Shown here piece by piece: positions 47,701-56,300 of a stretch of DNA of 64,000 bases. The stretch comes from JBAXQQ01 sp037131695 (GTDB taxonomy: Bacteria > Armatimonadota > Hebobacteria > CAIYQO01): the NCBI GenBank assembly GCA_964638715.1, contig CAZWZF010000009.1, positions 55,588 through 119,587 of the forward strand. Direction: 5' to 3'. The notes under the pieces are model-generated. The model had not been told where the DNA came from. It did no database searches and worked only from the letters and a program-made list of their open reading frames with translations. Both the position numbers and the translations under genes were made by a program. Each line of letters opens with the position of its first letter. The stretch's first letter is position 1.

Positions 47701-47856
47701 CAGCTTAGCCGAAGCGGTAACTCCGTCCCATTCACCAATAGCCGGCAGTGCAGGAGTAGGAACAGGCAAAGCCGGTGCCACCTGGGCAAATGCCAACGAT
47801 GTTAATACAGATAACGAAAGAAGCAAACCGATTCGACCGCAAAGATTCATAACCAT
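44788..47856 (-). CDS. secreted clan GH-A-like glycoside hydrolase (GH39/GH5-like)
   Basis: A 1022-residue protein. ATG 47856 is used because AGGAG lies 9 nt upstream and the protein then begins MVMNLCGRIGLLLSLSVLTS, a signal peptide; the longer open frame to 48045 runs into the flanking repeat and is rejected. The catalytic barrel (about 60-560) shows NMRVEIGWGGTGWDD, RPLILLNAHHGVP and FDVEVWNEQTFGSN; the Asn-Glu pair is the acid/base motif of clan GH-A. The C-terminal half is beta-rich (fibronectin-like RTNIPVSSASVSYGRTW). The substrate is unknown but probably a plant or microbial polysaccharide. The exact GH family cannot be fixed by eye. Confidence 0.65.
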   Translation of the reverse strand: MVMNLCGRIGLLLSLSVLTSLAFAQVAPALPVPTPALPAIGEWDGVTASAKLAGPYEDTGQANVPFGIISYFNTPWRSYMDTWSASRMTNFCGTQYNVDVKYTEALCQLLEESGIRNMRVEIGWGGTGWDDDLMPHMKTRLAQIFAILKKHNIRPLILLNAHHGVPCPVRDVWVEVLADVKRGDKIIKFKDTSKIRPGYTGFQHPNYIAAYPMITKLDADGTAYLSSDLPYDVKAGRYCLKELKYQPFQGAKLKDGTPVPAAKETFDGWMRYAANVGKFVRESLGSDEKQDVGFDVEVWNEQTFGSNFLNINNYYDEKFQFSEPFVYKHERDIKPEYAPTARLKFEEKNYLYTILPGTIDYYNDPKNGFQGVHVISGFANQWPWDNGTGLWDNQAGFSRHYYTGGWRDSSPATPLNNKNSGVIDATGKFEGKKDNKDWHTVEPGSFFIPTFRLGCPEFMFTGFKTEHITRDLMPDSRLVLFRGHGRYTHNGDFRIAEVWQTEVNYDRSQFFTELKKQTGATDDDPQMQALDIHLAGKNMLRQYIFQASKGLYRIFMFSPQADRYSIGMLPRAFYQALDKNKYELNDEVRKTIPPEFAGLGWLVKLMDTGKTIKTSRQLQVNELVEYKPRLAYPGDDTPAHPNRWNRDDFAFMPYQLSANQFVIPYYVATLDVSHVWDKTKPAMDPARYDMPEQDFDVTIGNIRGIGATVSGYDLLTSIDVPVQIVSSTENSLTVRLKTVDYPRVLRVTEKQAGPQILDARAELQKDGTICVSWRTNIPVSSASVSYGRTWERRDDNIINLEKDKTVYQVSIPALGLKGVPAVRIRVGVNGLTNVWPRWDEDIVGQVPIPVLVDKLTGTPVEAPLGPPTALPKAEAALPAPDAALLLVAETNATRGYTVMLPKDTVCSGQPDNREAVIGGNALRIRFIPKVYIAMEEYLPQFSVSDTQDRQPVVLADGKTKGLIAVYQFAATAHPGMTNLDQQYLAIKVGKEDLLLISVQGTPDAMAAQEKIIKAIFAGVVVK

Positions 47857-47951
47857 TACATGAACTCCTGATAAATTGATGAAGATATTATACCATATCA
47901 GGGGAGACTGCCAACGCTTTATAGTACAATCGTTGCAAGATTTTTTTAAGT

Positions 47952-47992
47952 TACACAGAGATACACGGAGGAGACACGGAGATGCACGGAGG
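47952..47992. repeat. left flank repeat of the GxxExxY unit (ACACAGAGATACACGGAG type)
   Basis: Built of ACACAGAGATACACGGAG, GAGACACGGAG and ATGCACGGAGG units. Together with the inverted set at 48460-48503 it brackets the GxxExxY gene. Confidence 0.7.
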
Positions 47993-48019
47993 TTTTTGTA
48001 TAGGTATTTGTAATAAAAA

Positions 48020-48391
48020 CTACAATGCGAATCTTTGGATGCCATTTTTCAATATTTTTACATTAAAATTAATCAAAAGTCCTATCGGTTTTTTAGCAAA
48101 TTTCATGTAAGTTAATATTTGTGCTCTATGAACTGGAATAATTTCGTCTACTGATTTTAGCTCAATAATTACAGTTTTCTCAACTAACAAGTCGATTTTA
48201 TACCCGCATTCCATATTAATTTCTTTGTAAATTACCGGTAGAGGCAATTGCCTTTCTACGAATAGTTCTTTTTTGTGTAATTCATATGATAGACATTCTT
48301 CATAGGCACTTTCTAATAATCCCGGTCCTAAATTTCTGTGGACTTCAATTGCACAGCCAATTATCTTGTCAGTAATAATATATTTATCCAT
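48020..48391 (-). CDS. GxxExxY protein (PD-(D/E)XK nuclease-like)
   Basis: A 123-residue protein with the family core LGPGLLESAYEECLSYEL (GxxExxY) and KIDLLVEKTVIIELKS, where the D...ExK layout is that of PD-(D/E)XK nucleases. ATG 48391 is preferred: AAAGGAGATAAC lies just upstream and the longer frame to 48448 adds an unrelated leader. Biochemical role is unproven. The gene is AT-rich, and lies between two inverted repeat arrays (47952-47992 and 48460-48503) that touch the stop of the AlgJ-like gene. This arrangement suggests a small mobile or passenger unit inserted into the acetylation cluster. Confidence 0.82.
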   Translation of the reverse strand: MDKYIITDKIIGCAIEVHRNLGPGLLESAYEECLSYELHKKELFVERQLPLPVIYKEINMECGYKIDLLVEKTVIIELKSVDEIIPVHRAQILTYMKFAKKPIGLLINFNVKILKNGIQRFAL

Positions 48392-48459
48392 GTTATCTCC
48401 TTTGTAAGCAGCAAAATTATATCTTTTACCAGAAAGAAAAACAACCATAAAACAATAAA

Positions 48460-48503
48460 TTATCTCCGTGTATCTCTGTGTCTACTCTGTTGCTCTGTGT
48501 CCC
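48460..48503. repeat. right flank repeat of the GxxExxY unit (inverted)
   Basis: ATCTCCGTGTATCTCTGTGT, CTACTCTGTTGCTCTGTG and nearby bases are the inverted counterpart of the left flank. It ends 5 bp before the stop of the AlgJ-like gene. Confidence 0.7.
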
Positions 48504-48507
48504 CTTC

Positions 48508-49578
48508 TTACTTAACTACATTCACCTTTGCCCACCCTTGCCCTTCGGTGAATTCGCGGGTGGTGAAGCACCAGATTACCAGTTTTTTTCCTGCCAGGTT
48601 GTCTTTGCGGCGGGCAAGGTTTTTCCGCGCTGGAGTGGCGCCGGATCCGCGTACTGCTACCAGGTCTACCGGGAAGCCGAGGTTCATCGCCAGGTTATCC
48701 ACCAGGCCTGCCCCTACATAGAGCATATCATCGCCGCCGTGGAATATCAGGTTATGGCTGTCGCCGAGAAGTACTATCGGGCTTTCGCGCCAGGTGTCGA
48801 CGGGGGTTAATCCAGCGGCGGTGCGTTCCTGCACAACGGTCATTTTCAGCTTTTCTTTACCAATAGCCTGGTCTGCCAGCATGCCGGCAAGGTCACCGGT
48901 TACTTCGGCATCGCGGACAACAGTTTCGTATTTCTTCTTGGCAATATCTTTGTACCAGGGACGGGATTTTATGTCATCACCCAGCATTTTCGCGACTAAT
49001 ACACATGCCTGCGGAGACCAGTGAGTATCGGTATGGCAGAACATTCCACCAGCGGCGTCATTGCGATGCTGCAGGAAAGTTGGGGTTAGGTCCAATACCT
49101 TCACGCCGTTTTCTTTTAGAACCGAGTAAAACTTCTCATGATAAATATCCAATCGCGGTACAGTGCCATCAGTGCTTTTTACGGTATCAGATATCATTTC
49201 CGGGTAAATTATTGACTTTTCCGGTACAGGAACCAGTATCAATTCAACTCCAGCTTTGTCGCACTGCTTTTTAAAATCAACAATAGCTGCCAATGAATCC
49301 TGGGCATCCGGGGTAGCGACGTGGCTTACCTTGGCGGCATTCTCTCCCCAAAATTCTGCGCCTACTCCCAGGCTTTTCAACTCGGATGATATAAACAGCC
49401 AGTTATCTTTACCGCGCACCACAGAAACATTCGCCTTCTCAGCATCAGCGGCTTTCTGAGCCAGGTCGGCAAAAAATGCTTTTGATATTTCTGGTGCAAC
49501 TTTGGTATCCGCAGCATTACCATTTATCATAACCATCGGCATCGCCAGTGCCAATATCAGCATAATATTCATCTTCAT
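48508..49578 (-). CDS. AlgJ/AlgX-like polysaccharide O-acetyltransferase (SGNH fold)
   Basis: A 356-residue protein with an N-terminal signal (MKMNIMLILALAMPMVMING). The SGNH catalytic elements of the AlgJ/AlgX family are GDSHN (Ser274 nucleophile) and HTDTHW (Asp184-x-His186). GKDNWLFISSEL near residue 56 is the family's first conserved strand. It would act in the periplasm to transfer acetyl groups supplied by AlgI. It starts 1 bp after the AlgX-like gene, so the two are co-translated. AlgJ versus AlgX cannot be separated by eye. Confidence 0.82.
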   Translation of the reverse strand: MKMNIMLILALAMPMVMINGNAADTKVAPEISKAFFADLAQKAADAEKANVSVVRGKDNWLFISSELKSLGVGAEFWGENAAKVSHVATPDAQDSLAAIVDFKKQCDKAGVELILVPVPEKSIIYPEMISDTVKSTDGTVPRLDIYHEKFYSVLKENGVKVLDLTPTFLQHRNDAAGGMFCHTDTHWSPQACVLVAKMLGDDIKSRPWYKDIAKKKYETVVRDAEVTGDLAGMLADQAIGKEKLKMTVVQERTAAGLTPVDTWRESPIVLLGDSHNLIFHGGDDMLYVGAGLVDNLAMNLGFPVDLVAVRGSGATPARKNLARRKDNLAGKKLVIWCFTTREFTEGQGWAKVNVVK

Positions 49579-49579
49579 T

Positions 49580-51754
49580 TTATCTCCCCTCTCCCCAATA
49601 CAGGTTTAAGGCGTCAATGTCATCACCATTTAACTCAACTCTATTATACCCACCAAACTTGCCTTCTACCTTATCCCAGGCGGTTAATTTAAATGTAACG
49701 GTCTGCCCGACGCTATATGACGATGCAGGGGTTAATTTATTATCTTTCATTCCCCATACAAAGACCAATATCTCAGAATCACTAAGTGTCCCGGATTGAA
49801 CTTTAACATTGCCTAAATCAATAGCAATTACGCAATCTTTATAAGCGACAGTACCCGGCTTCGGTGAAACTGATATAGCTTTGATAGTTCCAGATATTAC
49901 TAAATCTTTTGATACTGTTGGTGGATTAACGACAATAGGAGTCACTGGTGGTTTTACTGTTGTAGTTTCTTTAATAGTAACATATCCAATTACTGGTGGC
50001 ATTCCCAATGCGGTATCATTAACAGGCTCAAGATAAACTGAATATTTTCCAGGTTTAACCGGCTTGGATTTTTTATACATACCATCCCATTTAACGGTAA
50101 ATGTCCCTGCTTTTTTCGCTTCATTTTTCTTTGACAACCTGCGGATATCTTTATTGGCAGCATCACGAATAGTCAGGTTTAATTTGCAATCTACCGGTAC
50201 TTTGCAGATTATTGACGCAAAATTGCCATTTATCGCTTCAAAAGCATCTGGTGTTATTTTCGTTATCTCAAAGATATTCTTATCTGAAATAACTGTTTGA
50301 TTTCCATTATTTGGTACCGGTACAGGAATCGGTACTGGCACAGGCACAACCGGAGCAACAGTCTTAACACTCTTCTTCTTATCCACCATCGGGTAAATCT
50401 CCCAGTCTCCCATCATCAGGTCGCGCATGGCGAACTCGTAAATTACCAGTTTTTTCCCTGCCAGCGGGTCTTGCCCGCGTTTCATGCGGTTGTCCAGTTC
50501 CTTGCGAGTGGCAAATGAACCACCGGCGTTGATGACAATCTTATCCAGCGGATGCTGTAATTGAAAACTCAACTGTTCAACAAAACCAGCTTCTTTACCC
50601 CAACCCATTCCTTCGAGTGAATAGATGTTAAAAAAGCTGTCGCCAAGCACTAAAACATCTGATGATTTGTCAGGTTGCCATGGATTGTTACCAATTGTCA
50701 CAGGATGAATAGTAACAGTCTGTTTATCATAAATTTTCTGATAAACAGGAAGTTTTAGCATTTCTGCAATGTCACCGAAATTGGTGATATTTTCGACTTT
50801 TCGCTCATATTCTGTCGATTGAATTGCAGGTAACAGATTTTCTTTCTTAATATATTTCGACAGCGACTTCGCTGCGCATTCCATAGCATCCGGTGTCCAG
50901 TGAGTATCAGTCTCTAAATATTGCGGTTCTCTGGTTGCGCTTTTTTGTGCTATCAAATCGTCGGTCACTTCGAAAACACGTATATCTTTGTCAGTCATTT
51001 CATCTACAAACTGTTTGTATGACGGGTTTTGCACTGCATCGGCATCATACGAATAACGACCAGAAAGTTTATCAGGCTGGATAACCGGCTTAATCGGCGC
51101 CGGCATGACGATGAGTTCTATTCCGCGCGCTTTCAGTTTATCCCGCAAATCAAGTATCGCTATCCGCGGGTCTGGCTGAATAGCGGCGGTGGAGGAATCA
51201 CCGCTGCGGCTGCGGGATTTCAGGCTGTCTTTATCCAAAAAACCTTTGCCGGTGCAGTAATCAACCTCGGGACGATAAAACAGCCAGCCCGGTACACCGA
51301 TATAAGCCTGTTCGTTGCCAGCTTTAAATGTCCCGGTGAGCAACTGCTGAGCACCTGGCAGCAGACTCTGCCCGATGTCGGAAGATTTCTCCAGGCCTTT
51401 CTCAAAATCCTGAATCTCGCCAACAGTTGCCAGTGTGCCCCAGTATCTCCAAAAACCTTTATAGCCATGTTTATCCGTGCGTTCAAATGATGGCAGCAAT
51501 TTGACCACTTCAAATACTTTCGGCTTTTCTCCCCGACTCAACTCGCGAGAAATCTGTATCAGCGGTTCACTGAATATAATCAGCATCAGCATGATCACCA
51601 GCGTCCAGGAGATTGCCGGAGTTAATTTGGTTCGTTTCAGCGCCAGTTCAGCCTCTTCTTCACGGCTGTTTTTTTCATACAGCGGAATGTGAACGTGAAC
51701 TTGCTCTTCTTTTTTTTCTGGTATTTGTTCGGTTTTTTCTTTATTGTCTGTCAT
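49580..51754 (-). CDS. AlgX/AlgJ-like O-acetyltransferase with Pro-rich linker and FlgD-like tail
   Basis: A 724-residue protein: a charged cytoplasmic N-terminus, a membrane anchor (about 47-65), then an SGNH domain with TDTHW near 281-286 and LGDSFFNIYS near 366-376. Then come a proline-rich linker (VPVPIPVPVP), a FlgD-like Ig domain (NLTIRDAANKDIRRLS, GTFTVKWDGMYKK, PGKYSVYLEPV) and a small beta-barrel tail. The extra C-terminal domains are not typical of AlgX. They may bind a polymer or a partner. It lies between the AlgI and AlgJ-like genes, 45 nt after AlgI. Confidence 0.78.
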   Translation of the reverse strand: MTDNKEKTEQIPEKKEEQVHVHIPLYEKNSREEEAELALKRTKLTPAISWTLVIMLMLIIFSEPLIQISRELSRGEKPKVFEVVKLLPSFERTDKHGYKGFWRYWGTLATVGEIQDFEKGLEKSSDIGQSLLPGAQQLLTGTFKAGNEQAYIGVPGWLFYRPEVDYCTGKGFLDKDSLKSRSRSGDSSTAAIQPDPRIAILDLRDKLKARGIELIVMPAPIKPVIQPDKLSGRYSYDADAVQNPSYKQFVDEMTDKDIRVFEVTDDLIAQKSATREPQYLETDTHWTPDAMECAAKSLSKYIKKENLLPAIQSTEYERKVENITNFGDIAEMLKLPVYQKIYDKQTVTIHPVTIGNNPWQPDKSSDVLVLGDSFFNIYSLEGMGWGKEAGFVEQLSFQLQHPLDKIVINAGGSFATRKELDNRMKRGQDPLAGKKLVIYEFAMRDLMMGDWEIYPMVDKKKSVKTVAPVVPVPVPIPVPVPNNGNQTVISDKNIFEITKITPDAFEAINGNFASIICKVPVDCKLNLTIRDAANKDIRRLSKKNEAKKAGTFTVKWDGMYKKSKPVKPGKYSVYLEPVNDTALGMPPVIGYVTIKETTTVKPPVTPIVVNPPTVSKDLVISGTIKAISVSPKPGTVAYKDCVIAIDLGNVKVQSGTLSDSEILVFVWGMKDNKLTPASSYSVGQTVTFKLTAWDKVEGKFGGYNRVELNGDDIDALNLYWGEGR

Positions 51755-51799
51755 TTATGTTACCTGTTTTCATTTTTCGGTTTTCAGTTTTCAGTACAA

Positions 51800-53272
51800 T
51801 TAAAATATGAAATATATGAATGGGTTATATTCCTGGGTGCGCAGCGCAATCAGGGAGATAAGAAATACTGCCATGGCAAGCATTTTTGGCCAGGTAAGTT
51901 TTTGAGTATATTCCCAGGTGTCGGGAACTGCCCAGATTAAGACTCCTGCAACCAGCATGCTGAAAACATAATATGGCTGATAAAGAATGCCGGATAGCAA
52001 ATCCGCGCCGGACTGGACATGTCCTACCAACCCAACCATGCTGCTCAAATAATTCATGGTTGCGTGCAGATTCGGCGCGCGGAAAAATACCCAGGCAAAT
52101 AGCACAATGATGAAGGTTAATATAACGCGGGCAAATTTTGGCAGGAAATCATACGGGCTTTTCTTGCCGATGCCGCGTTCAATAGCCAGTGCACCGCCGT
52201 GTATACCACCCCAAATGACGAAGTTCCAGGATGCGCCATGCCATAGACCGCCGAGGAGCATCGTAAGCGCAAGATTTATATAGGTGCGAAACTTGCCCAG
52301 GCGATTGCCGCCAAGTGGAATATACAAATATTCTCGCAGCCAGGTGGACAATGAAATATGCCAACGCCGCCAGAACTCGGTAATGGATTGCGAACGATAT
52401 GGATGGTCAAAGTTGCGCGCAAATACAAACCCGAGCATTAAACCCAGGCCGATTGCCATATCGGAATAACCGCTGAAGTCAAAATATATCTGCCCGGAAT
52501 AGCCTAATATTCCATACCAGGCATCGCCGGTATGCACCGAACCAGCATTAAAACACATATCGGCAATTTTTCCGCAGGGGTTGGCTATTAATACCTTTTT
52601 AGCCATCCCCAATGCGAAAAACGCTACGCCACGGGCAAACTTATCCAGAGTGAGAACGCGATTCTCCAACTGGTCGGCAAGGTAGGAAAACTTAAGAATC
52701 GGTCCGGCAACAAGGTGCGGGAACATGGAAACAAAACAGGAAAAATCTATAAAATTGCGCATCGCCTTGGCATCGCCGCGATATACGTCAATGGTATAAC
52801 TGAGTGATTGGAAGGTATAAAAGCTGATGCCCAACGGCAATATCACGCGAAAGAAAGTATCCCATTGCCATTCCTGCAACCCAAGTGCGGTGACCAGCGC
52901 GTTATACGAATCCATGGTAAAGTTGAAATATTTAAAGAAACCCAGCATCAACAGGTTTGATACAATCGAGATAACAATCGCGTGACGCTGCAGCTTCGTT
53001 CGTTCACCTTTTGGCAGCGGTTTTACATCGCCTTTCCAATCACGCCAGAAATGCCAGGAATTATACGCGACAACTAAACTGATAAGCCAATCGATGAAGG
53101 TGGTTCCAAACATAAGAAAGATGAATTTGGGATTTGCCCAGCCATAGAAGATATACCCCAGCAAAATAAGCGACAAATTGCGCCAACGCTGAGGTGCTTT
53201 CCACAACGCGTAATATAAAATTAACGCGATAGGTAAAAAATAATAAATAAAAATATGCGATGAAAAAACCAT
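51800..53272 (-). CDS. algI: MBOAT-family O-acyltransferase AlgI-like
   Basis: A 490-residue polytopic protein with the AlgI signature MVFSSHIFIYYFLPIALILYY at the N-terminus, FSYLADQLENRVLTLDKFARGVAFFALGMAKK, and GGLWHGASWNFVIWGGIHG near 335-353 holding the catalytic His. AlgI moves acetyl groups across the inner membrane to AlgJ and AlgX for O-acetylation of exported polysaccharide. Expected genes for alginate polymerisation (alg8/alg44) are absent nearby, so the acceptor is probably another polymer. CGGAG precedes the ATG. Confidence 0.9.
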   Translation of the reverse strand: MVFSSHIFIYYFLPIALILYYALWKAPQRWRNLSLILLGYIFYGWANPKFIFLMFGTTFIDWLISLVVAYNSWHFWRDWKGDVKPLPKGERTKLQRHAIVISIVSNLLMLGFFKYFNFTMDSYNALVTALGLQEWQWDTFFRVILPLGISFYTFQSLSYTIDVYRGDAKAMRNFIDFSCFVSMFPHLVAGPILKFSYLADQLENRVLTLDKFARGVAFFALGMAKKVLIANPCGKIADMCFNAGSVHTGDAWYGILGYSGQIYFDFSGYSDMAIGLGLMLGFVFARNFDHPYRSQSITEFWRRWHISLSTWLREYLYIPLGGNRLGKFRTYINLALTMLLGGLWHGASWNFVIWGGIHGGALAIERGIGKKSPYDFLPKFARVILTFIIVLFAWVFFRAPNLHATMNYLSSMVGLVGHVQSGADLLSGILYQPYYVFSMLVAGVLIWAVPDTWEYTQKLTWPKMLAMAVFLISLIALRTQEYNPFIYFIF

Positions 53273-53302
53273 TTATTAACTCCGGGATAATATTTTATAA
53301 AA

Positions 53303-53372
53303 AATTAACATGGATAGGCAGGATGGGCATGATATATTTTATCTTGTTAATCATGTTAATCATGTCTAAATT
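53303..53372. repeat. dispersed repeat, copy 2 (inverted relative to copy 1)
   Basis: Contains TGGATAGGCAGGATGGGCAT and TTGTTAATCATGTTAATCAT, the inverse of the 26961-27040 element. It separates AlgI from the next gene. Confidence 0.55.
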
Positions 53373-53398
53373 ATGATGTCTGATATGGGTTTATGCAC

Positions 53399-56300
53399 CT
53401 ACGGAAACACCACTTCTACCCCGTCTGCCAGATAATTGACAGTATAAGGAACGTTATCTGTTCCTTTATAAGACAATTTTTCAAATTTACCAGCAACAAC
53501 CTTTGCTGTAATTATGCGATATGTTCCGTGGGGAGTTTCTTTTACAGGTGAGACATTCAGCGTGCTGCCAGGGGCTATGGTTAATTTACCGGTATCACCT
53601 TCACCGGATAATTGCAGTGAATCGTACTTATTAGCATCTACAATGTCAATAGCCAAAATGCCGGACAATCCCATTTGTACTGAATTAAACTCTAATTTCC
53701 CAGTTTCATCTGCTTTTTCACCAGGTGATAATTTTCCCTTCACATCAACACTCAAATATCGTGCGTCTTTGCTGTCAGTTTTATTAATATATGTCAGTTT
53801 GCCATTGCCCTGCAAGGTGCCGGTTGCCGATACATTCAACCGCGCCACGGTTCCTTCACTGTAAAAACCACCCGGTCCGCAACTGCTCATTAATCTTTCA
53901 AATATGGCATCACTGCCACTGATGGTAAGTGTTCCAGCATTTTCTATCGACACTGCGCCGCCATGATTCCCCTGTAAAGACAATTTGCCTGCAATAACCG
54001 CATTACCGGCATTGGTAAATCTGGCATCGCGATTGTTGAAGCGATGTACTGAGCCATTATCATTAGTTGTTAATGCCAGGGTAGCACCGGAACGGATTTC
54101 TACAGTGCCGGTGACTGCATTATCCAGGTAACAATTGCCGCCAACGACGGTAAAATTAGCGGCGTCTTTACCGCTGCCTATCAATAATTGTGCTTTTGAT
54201 GTACCGGTTGCGTCACCATTCGTTACAAAGCGCTTACCATTGCTTGGTCCAACACAACCCAGAGTCGCCTGCCCATCAAGAACTTTAATAATTCCATTGC
54301 TGGTATTTGAAATCGAGTTATCACTGTTACAAAATACAAGCTGACCCAGCAATACATTCGCGCCAAGTTCCAATGTGCCGGTATTATTTAAAGTTTGCAT
54401 GCCCAGTCGCGAGCCAGACAAAACGCGCATAGTGCCGGTATTAGAATTATCACGGCCAAACCATGATTCCTGACCGGTGGATGATATCCATTGCAGACAT
54501 GCGCCATTTTTCATGGTCCAGGTGCCAGTATTTGTGAAGTTCCGCCGCAACCAATTACGGCTGTCAGCAGCCCAATCAAAATATATCGTCGCCGCATCCT
54601 GTTCGATATTGCCGGAATTGTTGAATACCAGCATTCCGTCGCGACTGGTATAGCGAAATGTGGAAACCTGTGATGCCGCCTGAACTATTGCGCCTTGACC
54701 ACCGCCGCCGATTAATGCTACATCCGGCATTGATTTGTATCCGCTGCCGCCATCGCTGACGAAGAAAGCGGCTATGCTTAACGATGCTTCTACCTCTGCC
54801 CCATCACCACCGCCACCAGAGAATGTTACCTTTGGCGCACGGATATATCCGCTACCGGGATTATTAATGTAAACTTTATCAATAGTGCCGTTATTTTTGT
54901 TAATATAAGCCGTCGCCACCGCTGAGCGGCCACCGGATATCTCCGGCACGGATATTATCACTGTCGGGTTGCTGGTATACCCGGTGCCAACTTTTGTAAT
55001 AGAGATATCGCTCACGCACATTAATGCTTCTGCCGCGGCACCTTTTCCGCCGCCGCCTGTCAATGTAACAGTTGGCGCCTTAACATAATCATAACCACCA
55101 TCAGCCACCGTTATCGCGGATACAGTACCATTGCCAGCCATTCGAATATTGCCAGATAATTTCACGTCGCTTAAAGTATCATTTTCAACCAGTAAAGGCT
55201 GCCCGTTTAAATCCAGCACCACATTGGTTGGCTCCACCGCGTTAATTGCAAAAGGTTTCTGGTTGCCAGATATAGCCAGCGCATCACCGAGTTGCAGTTT
55301 GTTAACAACACCAGTTTGGGTCTGGTTAATATCCAGTTCCCTGATATTAACTGGCTGGCTGGTTGTAACGGTTCGCTTGCCTGCAGCAACGTTGTCCAGC
55401 AGCACGCTGCCGCCTTTGCCGGGTATTGTATTATTAGTCCAATTAGCAGCAGTTTCCCAGTTGCCGTCACCGGCTGTCCAGGTAATATTTGATGCTTTTC
55501 GCGGCACTGTCCGCGGTATTTCAAGTGGTGTGACATCAAGGTAAAGATCCGGTTCCTCGCCTTCAATTTCACCGGTCATCGTCCGTTCTGATTCCTGTTC
55601 CGGGTGGTCTTCCCACTTCTCTATTGTTAACCTGTATACCTGGTCTTTTGCCAACTTCTCGTATGACGGAACCACTTTTGCATCCAGTACCGACCACTGG
55701 GCAACGGCGATAAGATTATCTTTTAATTCGCCGTTAATTACCTTCACGACCGTATATCTATTGATTGATAAACAGCGACGATACGGGGCAATGCCTTTCG
55801 GGTCTGCTGCGAAAGTACGATAGGTAAGTTTAGCATCAACTGTTATCGGTTTTGCCGCGGTGCGGGATGCCGCCTTTTCCTGGCGATAGTTATAACGCGC
55901 CTGCGCTTCCGGCTTTGGTATCACCCGGTTGTATATCGCGAAACCTTCCATCAAACCAGCCCAGTTATGGTCCCGGGTCCAGGCGTCGCCGGCGATAAGG
56001 TGCTGGCTGGTCCATTTGCTTAAATCGCCATGCACTAAACTGCGCAATAACACCCGTTTTCCGTTTAAATAGCAGGTTAATTTATCCGGTGCGTAACTCA
56101 TCACAATATGGTTCGGCTGGTTGGGGGTTAATTTGCATAACGGCATGTCTAATGCCGGTTCGGTAGTTTTCAACCGCAGCACCAGCCATTCGCCACGCTG
56201 CAGCAGAAAGAAATTACCATTTACCGCGTCATCAGCACTGGCGAGAATAACTGCATCGTATGGCAAATCCACACTGGTTGGATTAATAGTCATCTCTATG

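Noticed and set aside
47857..48045. N-terminal extension of the clan GH-A-like hydrolase
   Set aside because: It reads through the flanking repeat and precedes a proper signal peptide with its own ribosome site.
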